Shown here one piece after another: positions 27,796 to 37,366 of a DNA stretch of 59,010 bases. The stretch comes from Symplocastrum torsivum CPER-KK1 (GTDB taxonomy: Bacteria > Cyanobacteriota > Cyanobacteriia > Cyanobacteriales > Coleofasciculaceae): NCBI GenBank assembly GCA_019358875.1, contig JAHHIF010000048.1, positions 1 through 59,010 on the forward strand, given 5' to 3'. Made by a program: the position numbers and the translations under genes. Positions within the stretch are counted from its first letter, which is position 1; the number at the start of each line of letters is the position of its first letter. Under the pieces are notes generated by a model. That model did no database searches, had not been told where the DNA came from, and saw only the letters and a program-made list of their open reading frames with translations.

Positions 27796-28920
27796 TTAAA
27801 GTGCCGTCGTTCCTTTTGCAGTCTCTCGGACAACAAAATCAACCACATCCTCCAACGAACCAGTGCGTTTGTACAAGTCCCGTTGCCGTGCGGCACTGTT
27901 CCCTTGCTGCATCGTTTCCTGGACAATTGCATAAACTTCATCCCACTCTCCAAATTCTTCGAGTGCAGGACGCACGAACTCTAAAAACTTTTTGACTAGT
28001 TTCTGTGCTGGAACACTACACTCAGCGTTAACATCTACCAGTTCTGCATCCAAACCCCAGCGTGAAGCACTCCAATGAGCAGCACGCAACAGTTCAGGAC
28101 GCACGGCTTTGTACGGTGCATCTAAGAGTGCTTGTTCGTAACAACTCCGCACTAAGGCGCGTGCCAGTCCTGCCATCATTACCGATTCGTCTATTGTCAT
28201 GCACATATCTGCAACGCGGAACTCTAACGTTGGGTAACGTTCAGAAGGACGCAAGTCCCAGCAGATTTGTGTTGGTTCCTGAATGGTGTTGGTGGCGATT
28301 AGCGATCGCACTATTGCTTGATACTCACTATAAGATTCAAATATATGGGGCGCTCCTGTCATGGGAAGCCGACTGATCAACACTGTTCGGTAACTGGTAT
28401 AGCCTGTATCCATTCCTAGCCAAAAGGGTGAGGAAGCCGACAGCGCCAGCATTGGAGCCAGCCACAATCGCGCTCGGTTCATCACTTGAACTGCCATCTC
28501 GCGATCGCTAAGACCAATATGAATGTGACAGCCCAGTGTGACTAGCTCGTGCATGAGGAGTTGATAATTTTGCACAAGTTTCTGGTAGCTTGGTTTTGGT
28601 GTAACCAGTTGCTTTTGCCAATGGGAAAAGGGGTGTGTTCCAGCCGCCGCAATTTGGTAGCCCTCCTTCGCTGCCGCCGCAATTACTTCACCCCGCAAGC
28701 GTATCAACTGTGCGCGTACATCCTGTAGCGATCGACAGATTGGTGTCGCAACCTCTATTTGCGACAGACGAAACTCCGGTTTCGCTACCTCGTCACCCAA
28801 AGCTGACTGAGCTGTTGGTAAAATTAGCTGCGATCGCGCACAGAGTTGGCGTGTCTGAGGATTGATGATCTGATATTCCTCTTCCACACCAAGGGTAAAC
28901 TCTTCAGCTTGAGGTGACAT
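27796..28920 (-). CDS. Carboxylate-amine ligase, YbdK/GCS2 family
   Basis: A 374-residue GCS2-fold ATP-dependent ligase. The N-terminus has the signature TLGVEEEYQIINPQTRQL; HTH-type metal ligands appear in CHIHIGL near residue 133 and in LEFRVADMCMTIDE near 245. Relatives join glutamate, through its side chain or its alpha carboxyl, to an amine or to cysteine (GshA, EgtA, YbdK). The true substrate cannot be read from sequence. The gene is divergent from a haem-oxygenase-like metalloenzyme (174 bases between start codons), which suggests shared control and possibly one pathway. Cyanobacterial gshA is a related but more distant possibility. Confidence 0.8.
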   Translation of the reverse strand: MSPQAEEFTLGVEEEYQIINPQTRQLCARSQLILPTAQSALGDEVAKPEFRLSQIEVATPICRSLQDVRAQLIRLRGEVIAAAAKEGYQIAAAGTHPFSHWQKQLVTPKPSYQKLVQNYQLLMHELVTLGCHIHIGLSDREMAVQVMNRARLWLAPMLALSASSPFWLGMDTGYTSYRTVLISRLPMTGAPHIFESYSEYQAIVRSLIATNTIQEPTQICWDLRPSERYPTLEFRVADMCMTIDESVMMAGLARALVRSCYEQALLDAPYKAVRPELLRAAHWSASRWGLDAELVDVNAECSVPAQKLVKKFLEFVRPALEEFGEWDEVYAIVQETMQQGNSAARQRDLYKRTGSLEDVVDFVVRETAKGTTAL

Positions 28921-29094
28921 GTCAGGCGTTTCCTTTGCTTAGATGCCGTCGTGCTATCAAGTTTCCTATTTCATCCTATTGACAAGGAAACCTAGAAATA
29001 CCAGTTTCCGCTATCTACCTTCAGGGTAGATGTAACAGACTGTAATGATAACGGAGAATGTAGCTACTTATACGACAATGAAGAAGATTACGTC

Positions 29095-30231
29095 ATGCAG
29101 AGCAACGTCGTTACCTTCCCAAGCACTCAGGCTGAAGCGAAGAGTACGCCCACCAATCAATTACCAACCACAGACTACTACGATCGCGCAGAGCAGCAAT
29201 TCATACAACTGCTCGAAACAGAAGATCTAGACAAAAAACTGGCTGCAAAGCCGAGTATAGCCAGTGACTTTGAAGAGGCACTTGCTACGGCAATTGAAGT
29301 TGCTTACACCGGAGCATCCGGAGATGATTGTGCACATCGCTTTTTGCAGCGCGTGCTTTATCGCATTAATCGGCTAAAGCTCTTTTGGTATGACGATCTG
29401 CGGCGCTATACCAACGAGCGATCGCTTTACTTGAGAACGGTACGCGACCAAATTGAGGAAGCTTGGCAGGAGTGGGAAGCAGCACAACTCGATGTGGCAG
29501 CGTATCAAGGAATAGAGGATATAAGTCAGGCACTGCGCGATCGCTGCGCGGCTGATGTCGATCCTCCTCCGTCCGCTGATGGTCTATTCTATCGCGACGA
29601 AGTCGGTGAGGCAGGCTATCGTCGCTTAGTCGCGATTGGCTCCCTTGATGGATTGGTCGAGGCAAGTCAACTCTCCCGCACACTCGGTGGTGTCCCGAAT
29701 GAAATCCAAGCGGTGCTGACTCGGTTGCTCCTAGAAGAATACGGCGGCGGTCGCCTTGGTCGCAAGCACTCGTCCCACTTTACGACCATGCTTGAGGATC
29801 TAGGGATGCAGACCGAACCAGAGGCATACTTCGATCTAGTACCTTGGGAGCTTTTGGCAATCATCAATCATAGTTTCCTGCTGACTGAGTGCAAGCGCTA
29901 CTTCCTGCGCTATATAGGCGGACTGCTTTACGGCGAACTTTCCGTCCCATCTGGTTTCCGCAACTACCAAGCGGCTGGCGAACGGCTTGGACTATCAGCC
30001 TCGGCAATGAGCTATTGGACTCTGCACATTAAGGTAGATGAGTTACACGGGCGCTGGATGTTGGACGATGCTGCCCTGCCACTTGTCGCACAGTATCCCG
30101 ATGATGCTTGGGAGCTAGTCTTTGGCTATGATCAACAGCGATTGATGAGCGATCGCGCTAGTGCTGCTGTAGCCCGATCAGTACGGGAAGCCGAGCAAAC
30201 CGCATTAACGAAGGAGGCGAGAATAGATTAG
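29095..30231 (+). CDS. Haem-oxygenase-like iron-containing redox enzyme
   Basis: A 378-residue all-helical protein of the iron-containing redox enzyme (HDO, haem-oxygenase-like di-iron oxidase) type. Potential metal ligands follow the family order: LLLEEYGGG with a nearby HSSHF, then INHSFLL, and HIKVDELHGRWML near the C-terminus. Such enzymes oxidise amino or fatty acids in natural-product pathways, or remodel peptides. The first 60 residues are polar and may be disordered. The ATG at 29095 is preceded by GAAGAAG. It faces the ligase gene. The substrate is unknown. Confidence 0.75.
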   Translation: MQSNVVTFPSTQAEAKSTPTNQLPTTDYYDRAEQQFIQLLETEDLDKKLAAKPSIASDFEEALATAIEVAYTGASGDDCAHRFLQRVLYRINRLKLFWYDDLRRYTNERSLYLRTVRDQIEEAWQEWEAAQLDVAAYQGIEDISQALRDRCAADVDPPPSADGLFYRDEVGEAGYRRLVAIGSLDGLVEASQLSRTLGGVPNEIQAVLTRLLLEEYGGGRLGRKHSSHFTTMLEDLGMQTEPEAYFDLVPWELLAIINHSFLLTECKRYFLRYIGGLLYGELSVPSGFRNYQAAGERLGLSASAMSYWTLHIKVDELHGRWMLDDAALPLVAQYPDDAWELVFGYDQQRLMSDRASAAVARSVREAEQTALTKEARID

Positions 30232-30297
30232 CTAGCTGACTCCCGCAACTCTCCCCGCTCCCCAACTTTCTCTAACGACCATAAATCAACTCTGCCC

Positions 30298-33200
30298 TTA
30301 GTGGGGTGAGCCACTAGTCGCTTTCGCCAACGCTTCTTTTTTGACGATGAGTCGCTGGCGTTTGCGTAACGGCTTTTTGCCTCCTGGAAAACCGTGAAGC
30401 AGGGTGTAGAAGCAGGGAATAATAAATAGAGTTAGAACTGTCGCGAGGGATAAACCAGAAAACACGACGACACCCAACGGTTGCAGAAACTCGGAACCTT
30501 CTCCAATTCCGAGTGCTAGAGGGAATAAGCCTAAGACAGTGGTAATAGTGGTCATCATGATTGGTCGTAGGCGCAGAGGAGCCGCTTTTAAAATTGCCGC
30601 TTGGCGATCGCATTTTTCCCGTTCATAAATTTGGTTCGCCAACTCAACCATGATGATGGCGTTGTTCACAACAATCCCCACTAACAGCACTGCGCCAACA
30701 AGTACAGTTGCCCCGATCGCAGTTTTGGTAACATAAAGCCCTAAAATACCTCCAGCAAGGGCAAGTGGCACGGTGAGCATAATCACCAAAGGGTCAATCA
30801 GCGAGTTGTACTGCACTGCCATCACCACGAAAACCAAGAACGCCGCTAATCCTCCCAGAACTTTCAGGGACTCTTGCAACTGCCGATTTGTCTCGCTTGC
30901 GGAACTAGGGAGTACACTAACGCCTTCAGGGAAGTCCAACTCTGCCAAGACAGCAGTAGTTTGAGCGATCGCATCACTCAACGTCGCTCCCTCAGCTAGA
31001 TTTCCCGCAATTTGGAAAACCTGTCGCTGGTTAATCCGCTGTACTTCTCCCGGTGCTTGCCCTTCTTCAATCGTCGCCACATCTCCCAGACGAATTTGGC
31101 GATTATTGTCTACAAATAAGGGTAACTGCTTTAACTGCGCCGCACGCTGCACAGTTTCCTGATTGAGCTGCACTCGCACATCCACCAACCGATCTCCCCG
31201 TTGCAGTTCAGTTGCCACTGAACCCTCAATTGCCGTTTGAATCGTGTCTCCAATCTCCTGAGTTGTTAAACCAAACTCAGCCACACGCTCCCAGTCGGGA
31301 CGAATCTGCACTTCCGGTTGCCGTTCATCAGCATCAGGACGGAAACGCGCCAAGGTAACCCGCTCATCCAATGCTTGAAGTGCTTGACGTCCTGCTTCTT
31401 GTAGAGTTTGGGCATCGGGTCCCTGGAGGGAAACGTCAACCTCTGCACCTCGTACTGGGGAGTTGGAGAGGATAATACCGCGTACTTCCCCCGGACTTAC
31501 CCGGATGCGAGTATTGACTAAATTTAGCTTTTCCACCTCCTGAGTCACCTGCTTTACAAACTCCTCAACATCAGTATTCGGTTTGAGGGTAATCGTGCTG
31601 GAACCGCGCAGGGCATTTTCTGTTGTATTACTACCGAAGAGAAAGCCACCTGATGTTGTAAAAACACTCTCAGTTTCTGGCTGTTGGAGGAGAATGTCAT
31701 CAACAATACCCATCACTTTTCGGTTAGTTTCCAGAGTGGTGCCAGGAGGAAACTGCGCTCTCAGGTTCGCTTGTCCGGTATCAATTCGAGGCAGAATTTC
31801 TTGCGGAATTTGTCCAGCTAAAAAGAGACTACCACCACCAAGGACAATGAACGTGATCGCAATAACAATAATCCGATAACGCAGCACCAAGCCTAGGAAA
31901 CGCCCATAACTGCGAGTTGCCGCTTCAAACCGAAGGTTAAACTGCTGCAACGGCCAAAATTCACTGGCGCGACTTGACCAGCGTACTGCCAAAAGGCGTG
32001 AAGTAAGCATTGGTACGATAGTCAACGCCACCAGCAGAGAAGCCGCGACAGAAAAACTGATAGTAAGAATTAACTCATTAAACAGCAGTGAGACGAAACC
32101 ACCAATTAGCAAAAATGGCAACACGGCGACCAAATTAGTAGTGGTAGAAGCAACTAGCGCTGATTCTACTTCTTGACTACTGCTTACGGCTTGATTAATT
32201 AATTGCCCTTGACTCAGGCGAACGCGGTTGGTTTTTCCTGGTGTCATGCCAGCACCATCAGAAATGGTTTCTAGCATAACGATCGCATTGTCCACGACAA
32301 TCCCCACACCCAATGCCAAGCCTCCTAGACTAAACACATTGATCGACAACCCAAATAGCTGCATTAAGATAATTGCCGCTAAGGTTGCTAGGGGAATCGC
32401 TAAGACAATAATCAACGTTTGACGCAAAGAACCCAAAAATAGGAGAACCGCAAAGGCGGCGAGTCCTGCACCAATTAGTCCAGAACTGGTCACATTAGAA
32501 ATCGAGTTGCGGATAAATATTGATTCATCCAGCGTTGCTACCAATTCCATATCCTCTGGAATCACACCCGACTGTCGCAGTTCTTCGATGCGTTTTTTTA
32601 CACCGTCTACCACTTGAATCGTGTTAGCATCTGGCTGCTTCTGAATACTGACTTTAATCGCTGGTTCTCCATTCAGGAAAACAAACACGCGCTGGTCTTC
32701 AGTACCATCAATGACTTGGGCAAAGTCTCGTAGGTAAACACGACGAGAAGATTGGGGAGTAGGTAGTAGGGATTGGGAATCGGGGACTAGGGATTGGGAC
32801 GATTCTCCGCCTCCTGTCGGTACCTCAAATGAGAGATTTTTGAGTTCTTGGGCATTCCGAAAGCGCCCGACTGTCCGTGTCAGGGGTTCCGCATTCTCCC
32901 CTCGCAGACGCCCACCAGAGACATCCTGATTGCGATCGCCAAGGGCATCTAACACATCCGTCAAACCGATACCCAGCGCTTGTAAGCGATTAGGGTCAAT
33001 TTGAACCAACACTTCTTCAGCAGCACCACCAGCGATGTCTACCGCCGCCACTCCTGCCACAACGCCAAGTTCACGGCTGAGTTCTTCATCTGCAAATACC
33101 CGTAAATCGACATCCTCCAAAGAAGGCGATCGCAAGGCTAATTCATACACAGGCAACTGAGAAGGGTCAACCTTGAACAAGCGCGGCTGTTCGACAATAT

Positions 33201-33588
33201 CAGGTAAGTTACCTTGAGCGCGGTTAAAGGCAGCCGTAGCATCATTTAAAGCCTGGTCGATATCACCTCCCGGCTCGAAGAACAAGTCTAAACTCACCTG
33301 TCCTTCACGGGTTTGGGAATAAACTTGCACCACTCCCTCAGTTGCGCTTAAGGCTTCTTCCAGCGGTTTTGTAATTTCCTCAACCGCCACTTCTGGTGAG
33401 ACTCCAGGCGCACTCAGCCGCACCCCAATTCGGGGATAGGTAATCGACGGTAGCAAATCGACCTGAATTTGAGGAATGAAAAATATGGCCAGGACAATTA
33501 CAGCTACGGTAAGTACGAGAGTGCCTATGTGTTGGCGAATCGAGATTGCACTTAGGCTGAACCCAGGTGTTCCAGTATTCTGCATCAC
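30298..33588 (-). CDS. RND-family efflux pump inner-membrane protein
   Basis: A 1096-residue RND transporter with the usual two-fold repeat: an N-terminal helix, then large periplasmic loops, six plus six membrane helices, and the conserved GIVVDNAIVMLE in helix 4 and GIVVNNAIIMVE in the second half. It drives proton-coupled export with the adaptor encoded just upstream. The start overlaps the adaptor stop as TGATG, so the two are translationally coupled. A short insertion (GGGESSQSLVPDSQSLLPTP, about residues 262-281) in the first periplasmic loop is encoded by a GGGATTGGG-type repeat. No outer-membrane TolC gene is nearby. The substrate is unknown. Confidence 0.9.
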   Translation of the reverse strand: MMQNTGTPGFSLSAISIRQHIGTLVLTVAVIVLAIFFIPQIQVDLLPSITYPRIGVRLSAPGVSPEVAVEEITKPLEEALSATEGVVQVYSQTREGQVSLDLFFEPGGDIDQALNDATAAFNRAQGNLPDIVEQPRLFKVDPSQLPVYELALRSPSLEDVDLRVFADEELSRELGVVAGVAAVDIAGGAAEEVLVQIDPNRLQALGIGLTDVLDALGDRNQDVSGGRLRGENAEPLTRTVGRFRNAQELKNLSFEVPTGGGESSQSLVPDSQSLLPTPQSSRRVYLRDFAQVIDGTEDQRVFVFLNGEPAIKVSIQKQPDANTIQVVDGVKKRIEELRQSGVIPEDMELVATLDESIFIRNSISNVTSSGLIGAGLAAFAVLLFLGSLRQTLIIVLAIPLATLAAIILMQLFGLSINVFSLGGLALGVGIVVDNAIVMLETISDGAGMTPGKTNRVRLSQGQLINQAVSSSQEVESALVASTTTNLVAVLPFLLIGGFVSLLFNELILTISFSVAASLLVALTIVPMLTSRLLAVRWSSRASEFWPLQQFNLRFEAATRSYGRFLGLVLRYRIIVIAITFIVLGGGSLFLAGQIPQEILPRIDTGQANLRAQFPPGTTLETNRKVMGIVDDILLQQPETESVFTTSGGFLFGSNTTENALRGSSTITLKPNTDVEEFVKQVTQEVEKLNLVNTRIRVSPGEVRGIILSNSPVRGAEVDVSLQGPDAQTLQEAGRQALQALDERVTLARFRPDADERQPEVQIRPDWERVAEFGLTTQEIGDTIQTAIEGSVATELQRGDRLVDVRVQLNQETVQRAAQLKQLPLFVDNNRQIRLGDVATIEEGQAPGEVQRINQRQVFQIAGNLAEGATLSDAIAQTTAVLAELDFPEGVSVLPSSASETNRQLQESLKVLGGLAAFLVFVVMAVQYNSLIDPLVIMLTVPLALAGGILGLYVTKTAIGATVLVGAVLLVGIVVNNAIIMVELANQIYEREKCDRQAAILKAAPLRLRPIMMTTITTVLGLFPLALGIGEGSEFLQPLGVVVFSGLSLATVLTLFIIPCFYTLLHGFPGGKKPLRKRQRLIVKKEALAKATSGSPH

Positions 33589-35057
33589 TGTTGCTCCTGT
33601 TGTTGGGGGGTTCTCGACAAAATACTCAGACGCACCGTTTCACCAGCTTTTAAAGGCTTACCACTGCTGGCAACAAAGCGCTCTCCTGGCTGCAAACCAG
33701 AGAGAATTTCTACTTGACCATTGACGCGATCGCCAACTTGCACAGGTCGCGCCTGTACTTTCGCTTCGCTACCTGTACCCGTGACAGTAAACACTGTCCC
33801 TTCAGTCGGTTGAGAACGAGGACTTCGGGATGGAATATTACTTCCCCTCTCTCCTGCTTCCCCTGCACCCTCTGCCCCCCTTGCTCCTCCTCTTCCTCGT
33901 CCCGCTTCTTGCAGTGCGGTTTCAGGCACTACAACTCTTTCTTGCTTGCTGGAGGCAAAGTTAACTCGTGCTAAAAGTCCACTGCCAATCCGACCATTAC
34001 TGTTGGGAATTGTAATTTCCACTGGCACCTGACGTGCTGCCTGATCAGCCGCAGGAGAAATACGTGTGACGCTTCCAGCAAATGAATCATCAGGAAAGGC
34101 ATCTAAGCTCACCCTAACTGACTGTCCAACCCGAATGTTGGCAAGTTCCAACTCTGAAACGGGAACAACTACCTTCACACGGCTAAAGTCACCCAATTTA
34201 AGGACTTCTCCTCCCGGCTGAATCAGGTTTCCGGGTTCGCTAATCTGCTCTAAAACAACACCATTGATGGGAGAGGCAATTAGAGCATAGGAACGACGTT
34301 CCCGTTCTTGGGCAACAGCGGCTTGTTGTGCTGCTACTCTCCCTTTTGCGGCTTCTACTGCCTGTTGTTCTGTACGGATTTGTTCGAGGGCAGATTGCAG
34401 TGTTTGTTGAGCGGTTTGGGCAGCCGTTTGTGCTAATTCTGCTTCTTGCTGGGAAATTGCGCCTTGGTTCCCAAGAGTCTGCCGACGTGCTGCGTCTACT
34501 TGAGCTTGCTTGAGTTCAACACGGGCTTGTTCTGCTAAGGCACGAGCATTGCTCACCTGAGTTTGGGCGCGTGCGACTTCTGATTGCAGTGCCCCCAGTT
34601 CCGCTTGGGCTTGACTCACAGATGTCATCAACAAGGAGTCGTCTAACTGGGCAACAATTTGACCTTGCTTCACCAAGTCACCTGCACCAACTTGCAGGTT
34701 TAGAACTCGCCCTTCTACTTGGGCGCGGAGGGAGACTTCCCGCACGGGTCGAGTGGTACCTGTGAATTCAATTTCTTCTTGAAGGGTTCCAGTTTTTGCG
34801 ATCGCCACATCTACTGGAGTGACTTGCCCTCCCTGTTGTGAGCCAGGATTACCCGTTTGAGCTTCCGCTTGAGTTTTTGAAAGGAAACCACACCCAGATA
34901 GGCTAACGAGCAAGCCCGCCAATACTATTTGGGTTAATGGGTTTGAGCAGACAAACGAACCGGAGGAGGACTTAGGGAAACTGTGTTCAACAGCAGGGTG
35001 CTGTTCTACTTGGGATTTGGTGGTGGTTGGATGAGCAGAGGTGGAATTTAAAGACAC
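33585..35057 (-). CDS. Efflux RND transporter periplasmic adaptor (HlyD/AcrA-like)
   Basis: A 490-residue membrane-fusion protein. The N-terminus is polar, then a lipoprotein-like segment IVLAGLLVSLSGCGFL, so it is probably lipid-anchored at that Cys. It has a barrel-sandwich motif (VEGRVLNLQVGAGDLVKQGQ), a long coiled-coil hairpin rich in Ala/Gln/Glu, and a beta-barrel (LGDFSRVKVVVPVSE). It forms a pump with the RND protein. A GTG at 35057 is the start. A low-complexity insertion near 382-412 (GRGRGGARGAEGAG) is encoded by a CTGCTTCCCCTG-type repeat. Confidence 0.85.
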   Translation of the reverse strand: MSLNSTSAHPTTTKSQVEQHPAVEHSFPKSSSGSFVCSNPLTQIVLAGLLVSLSGCGFLSKTQAEAQTGNPGSQQGGQVTPVDVAIAKTGTLQEEIEFTGTTRPVREVSLRAQVEGRVLNLQVGAGDLVKQGQIVAQLDDSLLMTSVSQAQAELGALQSEVARAQTQVSNARALAEQARVELKQAQVDAARRQTLGNQGAISQQEAELAQTAAQTAQQTLQSALEQIRTEQQAVEAAKGRVAAQQAAVAQERERRSYALIASPINGVVLEQISEPGNLIQPGGEVLKLGDFSRVKVVVPVSELELANIRVGQSVRVSLDAFPDDSFAGSVTRISPAADQAARQVPVEITIPNSNGRIGSGLLARVNFASSKQERVVVPETALQEAGRGRGGARGAEGAGEAGERGSNIPSRSPRSQPTEGTVFTVTGTGSEAKVQARPVQVGDRVNGQVEILSGLQPGERFVASSGKPLKAGETVRLSILSRTPQQQEQQ

Positions 35058-35288
35058 GATTTAGGTTCCAATTAGGGCATTATTGGTGTGACATCCCTAT
35101 CGGGATCTAAACGGACAACTGGCTTTTTTTAAATTTAGGTTTGAATCTTAATAATAAATTAAGAAGTATTAAGTAACAAAAATTTACCTCTTAAGTTTGA
35201 GTGAGAAGTTATGAGAGTAACCGAGGCTAGGCTTGATTTACCAACATCACTAAAAAAAGATGGCGTTGAGGAGCGATCGCTTTTTTCC

Positions 35289-36131
35289 TCAAGTGTGAAA
35301 CGGCACAGCAACCAAAGGCAGCAACGCTAAGAGAACCAAACTCCAAGTCCACGAGCTTGACGGCGTTGATGTTTCTGGTTCCCCTAAAAGTGCCTCAATC
35401 CTCTCTTCTAAACGATTGCGAGGAGCCGCACAGCTAAAGGCAGCACAGAAACTTTCTGAGGCTATTACTGGGGCGCTTGCCACCATCAGTAGCGATTCTG
35501 CCAGCAGCAAGCTATCTACACGCTCTACTGCCCAACGATCAGCACGAAGTTCCCGTAATACCAGGAGTTCCTGCCACAACGCTTCTGTATTCGGCAACCA
35601 GGAAGTACAGTGTCGTAACCAGCCTAGCCAGAAAAACCAGAAGGTATCCCGGTAGTAGTGATGAGCTTGCTCATGAGTCAGTACCGATTCAAGATGCTCC
35701 GGTTCGAGAGTCTGCAACAGTCCTTGTGTAACAACCAGAGATGGCTGCCAAAAGCCGATCTGGGCACTGAACAGAACAGGATTATCGACAAGATAAACTG
35801 GCTTACCGTCAAGGTCAATTTGGGGATAATTGCGAATGTGTTGCACAGACTGCAACCCTTGAGCGGCTAACTGCAAGCCGAAAAAGATGGACATCGCTAC
35901 ATAGGCGAGAGCGAGACAATAGCTGAACCAGTCGGTGTGCAGTCCAATCATTTGTCCCTGTGGCCCCATGCAAAGCACAGCGAGGGCTGTCATTAGAAGA
36001 AGTAGAGGCGGTAAGAGAAATAATAAAAGCGATCGCTGCCAGCGTGTTGTCCAGTTTCCACTAGGTTCAATCCAAGTGCATCGGAGTAACCAAGCTGAGG
36101 CTAGGGCAATCAGAATCATCACTAGATGCAT
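35289..36131 (-). CDS. M56-family (BlaR1-like) membrane metallopeptidase
   Basis: A 280-residue membrane protein with hydrophobic helices at the N-terminus (VMILIALASAWLL and LLLFLLPPLLLLMTALAVL), a third near 70-90, and the zinc-peptidase motif HEQAHH near residues 152-157, followed by WFFWLGWLRH. A last helix ends the protein. In BlaR1/MecR1 systems this protease relays a signal that inactivates a BlaI-type repressor. Here no penicillin-binding sensor domain is present. The start shares its A with the stop of the regulator gene (TAATG). Confidence 0.85.
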   Translation of the reverse strand: MHLVMILIALASAWLLRCTWIEPSGNWTTRWQRSLLLFLLPPLLLLMTALAVLCMGPQGQMIGLHTDWFSYCLALAYVAMSIFFGLQLAAQGLQSVQHIRNYPQIDLDGKPVYLVDNPVLFSAQIGFWQPSLVVTQGLLQTLEPEHLESVLTHEQAHHYYRDTFWFFWLGWLRHCTSWLPNTEALWQELLVLRELRADRWAVERVDSLLLAESLLMVASAPVIASESFCAAFSCAAPRNRLEERIEALLGEPETSTPSSSWTWSLVLLALLPLVAVPFHT

Positions 36132-36550
36132 TATTGCTCCTCCCTTGCTTGACGTGCCGCTTTTAGGCGAAGTGCGATCGCTTCGATTTTCTCTAAGCTT
36201 GCTGCATCCAGGCTATCGGCAAAGGCAGCAACGACATCCGGGTTACCTACAGCGAGAAACTGATTAAGCTGATCGTGAGCTTTGATGACTTGTGCCTCCT
36301 CACGAGAAACTAGAGGTTGCCAAGAGAAAGCACGTTCTTGTTTCTCACAACTTAGCCAACCTTTCTGGGTGAGGCGACGTAGCACCGTAGTCACGGAAGT
36401 ATAAGCCAACTCCCGATCCGGGTCAGCCAAAATCCGTTCATGCACATCCTTGACGGTGGCACAACCCAGTTCCCAGACAATATTTAAAATCTCAGTCTCT
36501 AAGGGACCAAGAGAGAGTTGTTTTGGACGGTAATTAGGCAGAGGAGTCAT
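36131..36550 (-). CDS. BlaI/MecI/CopY-family transcriptional repressor
   Basis: A 139-residue winged-helix regulator: LGPLETEILNIVWELGCATVKD at the N-terminus, then RELAYTSVTTVLRRLTQKGW, which is the recognition helix and wing of BlaI-type proteins, and a helical dimerisation tail. It is coupled to the downstream M56 peptidase gene by a one-base overlap. The pair lies upstream of, and on the same strand as, the RND pump genes, 231 bases away, so pump control is possible but not shown. I see no clear TACA-N-TGTA operator. Confidence 0.9.
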   Translation of the reverse strand: MTPLPNYRPKQLSLGPLETEILNIVWELGCATVKDVHERILADPDRELAYTSVTTVLRRLTQKGWLSCEKQERAFSWQPLVSREEAQVIKAHDQLNQFLAVGNPDVVAAFADSLDAASLEKIEAIALRLKAARQAREEQ

Positions 36551-36710
36551 TCGTCATCTTGAGTGTAAGGGTTTCTCAGGCAGTGCAACAAGAGCCTACT
36601 CTAAAGTATCGAGCAGTCAGGCTATCCTCTGTCCCCCTATAGACTCTCAATAGTTAACAAAGGTTCAAAGAGTTTCAACTTTTGACGTTTGAGCCACCAA
36701 CTCAAGATGT

Positions 36711-36977
36711 TTAACCATAAACCAAGTCACAAGCGAGGTCATTCAACCAACAAGGCGATTCAGTTAAGAGAATATTTTTAGTTTCAAGGTTTAAACCAGG
36801 AGGAAACACAAGAATTTCCTTCCCTTGACGCAAAGCTTTACGGTAAAGCGCAAGCGCCTCACTCAAGCAGAAGCAGGGAATGGGAATCCATCTGTCGCTG
36901 TAAAAATAAACCACAACTTGAAGAGTTGTCTGCTCCCCTTTTGGGAGTGGAAGTTGCCAGGGCGAAACCACAAACAA
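36711..36977 (-). CDS. Small hypothetical protein
   Basis: An 88-residue frame (TTG at 36977, or GTG at 36971) with hydrophobic strands (TTLQVVVYFYSDRWIPI) and a C-terminal CDLVYG. It is moderately compositional for a real protein, but there is no recognised domain and the start codon is weak. It could be non-coding. Confidence 0.35.
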   Translation of the reverse strand: MFVVSPWQLPLPKGEQTTLQVVVYFYSDRWIPIPCFCLSEALALYRKALRQGKEILVFPPGLNLETKNILLTESPCWLNDLACDLVYG

Positions 36978-37304
36978 TAAACCTTAGCTTTTTAGTCTGT
37001 CCACTTACTGTAATGACCGTCATACATATGTAATAAGAACTGTCCGAGGAGATAGGTCTAGAGTAGTATCTTTGGACACATTATGCCTCTCCCTCTCGAC
37101 CTTTAGGCTTACCTCAGTCAAGAGTTAGTAATACAAAATTATTTCTACAGGTACGGGCAAAAGGTAAAAGGGAAAGGAATATTGCAAGAAGGCAGAAGGA
37201 AGGGGGCAGAAGGCAAAAGGTCGAAAGGCTTATACGTCTCAGTTTTGGCTCTGTTGTTAACTGGTCACTTATTTCCGCCATGCTGCAATATAATCATTCC
37301 TTTC

Positions 37305-37352
37305 CCCATGACATCATGTTGTCATCACTCTGGTACAACAGGATGTCATGGG
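37305..37352. repeat. Long imperfect inverted repeat
   Basis: Arms CCCATGACATCATGTTG and CAACAGGATGTCATGGG pair over 17 bases with one mismatch around a 14-base loop. The left arm itself contains a nested palindrome (ATGACATCATGTTGTCAT). No T-run follows. It lies in the 36978-37366 gap, which otherwise holds a run of GGCAGAAGG-type repeats (about 37160-37220) and no gene. Confidence 0.6.
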
Positions 37353-37366
37353 ATAAAACCCCCTGG

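Noticed and set aside
36551..36710. Possible BlaI operator upstream of the repressor gene
   Set aside because: No clear TACA...TGTA dyad could be found by eye in this stretch.
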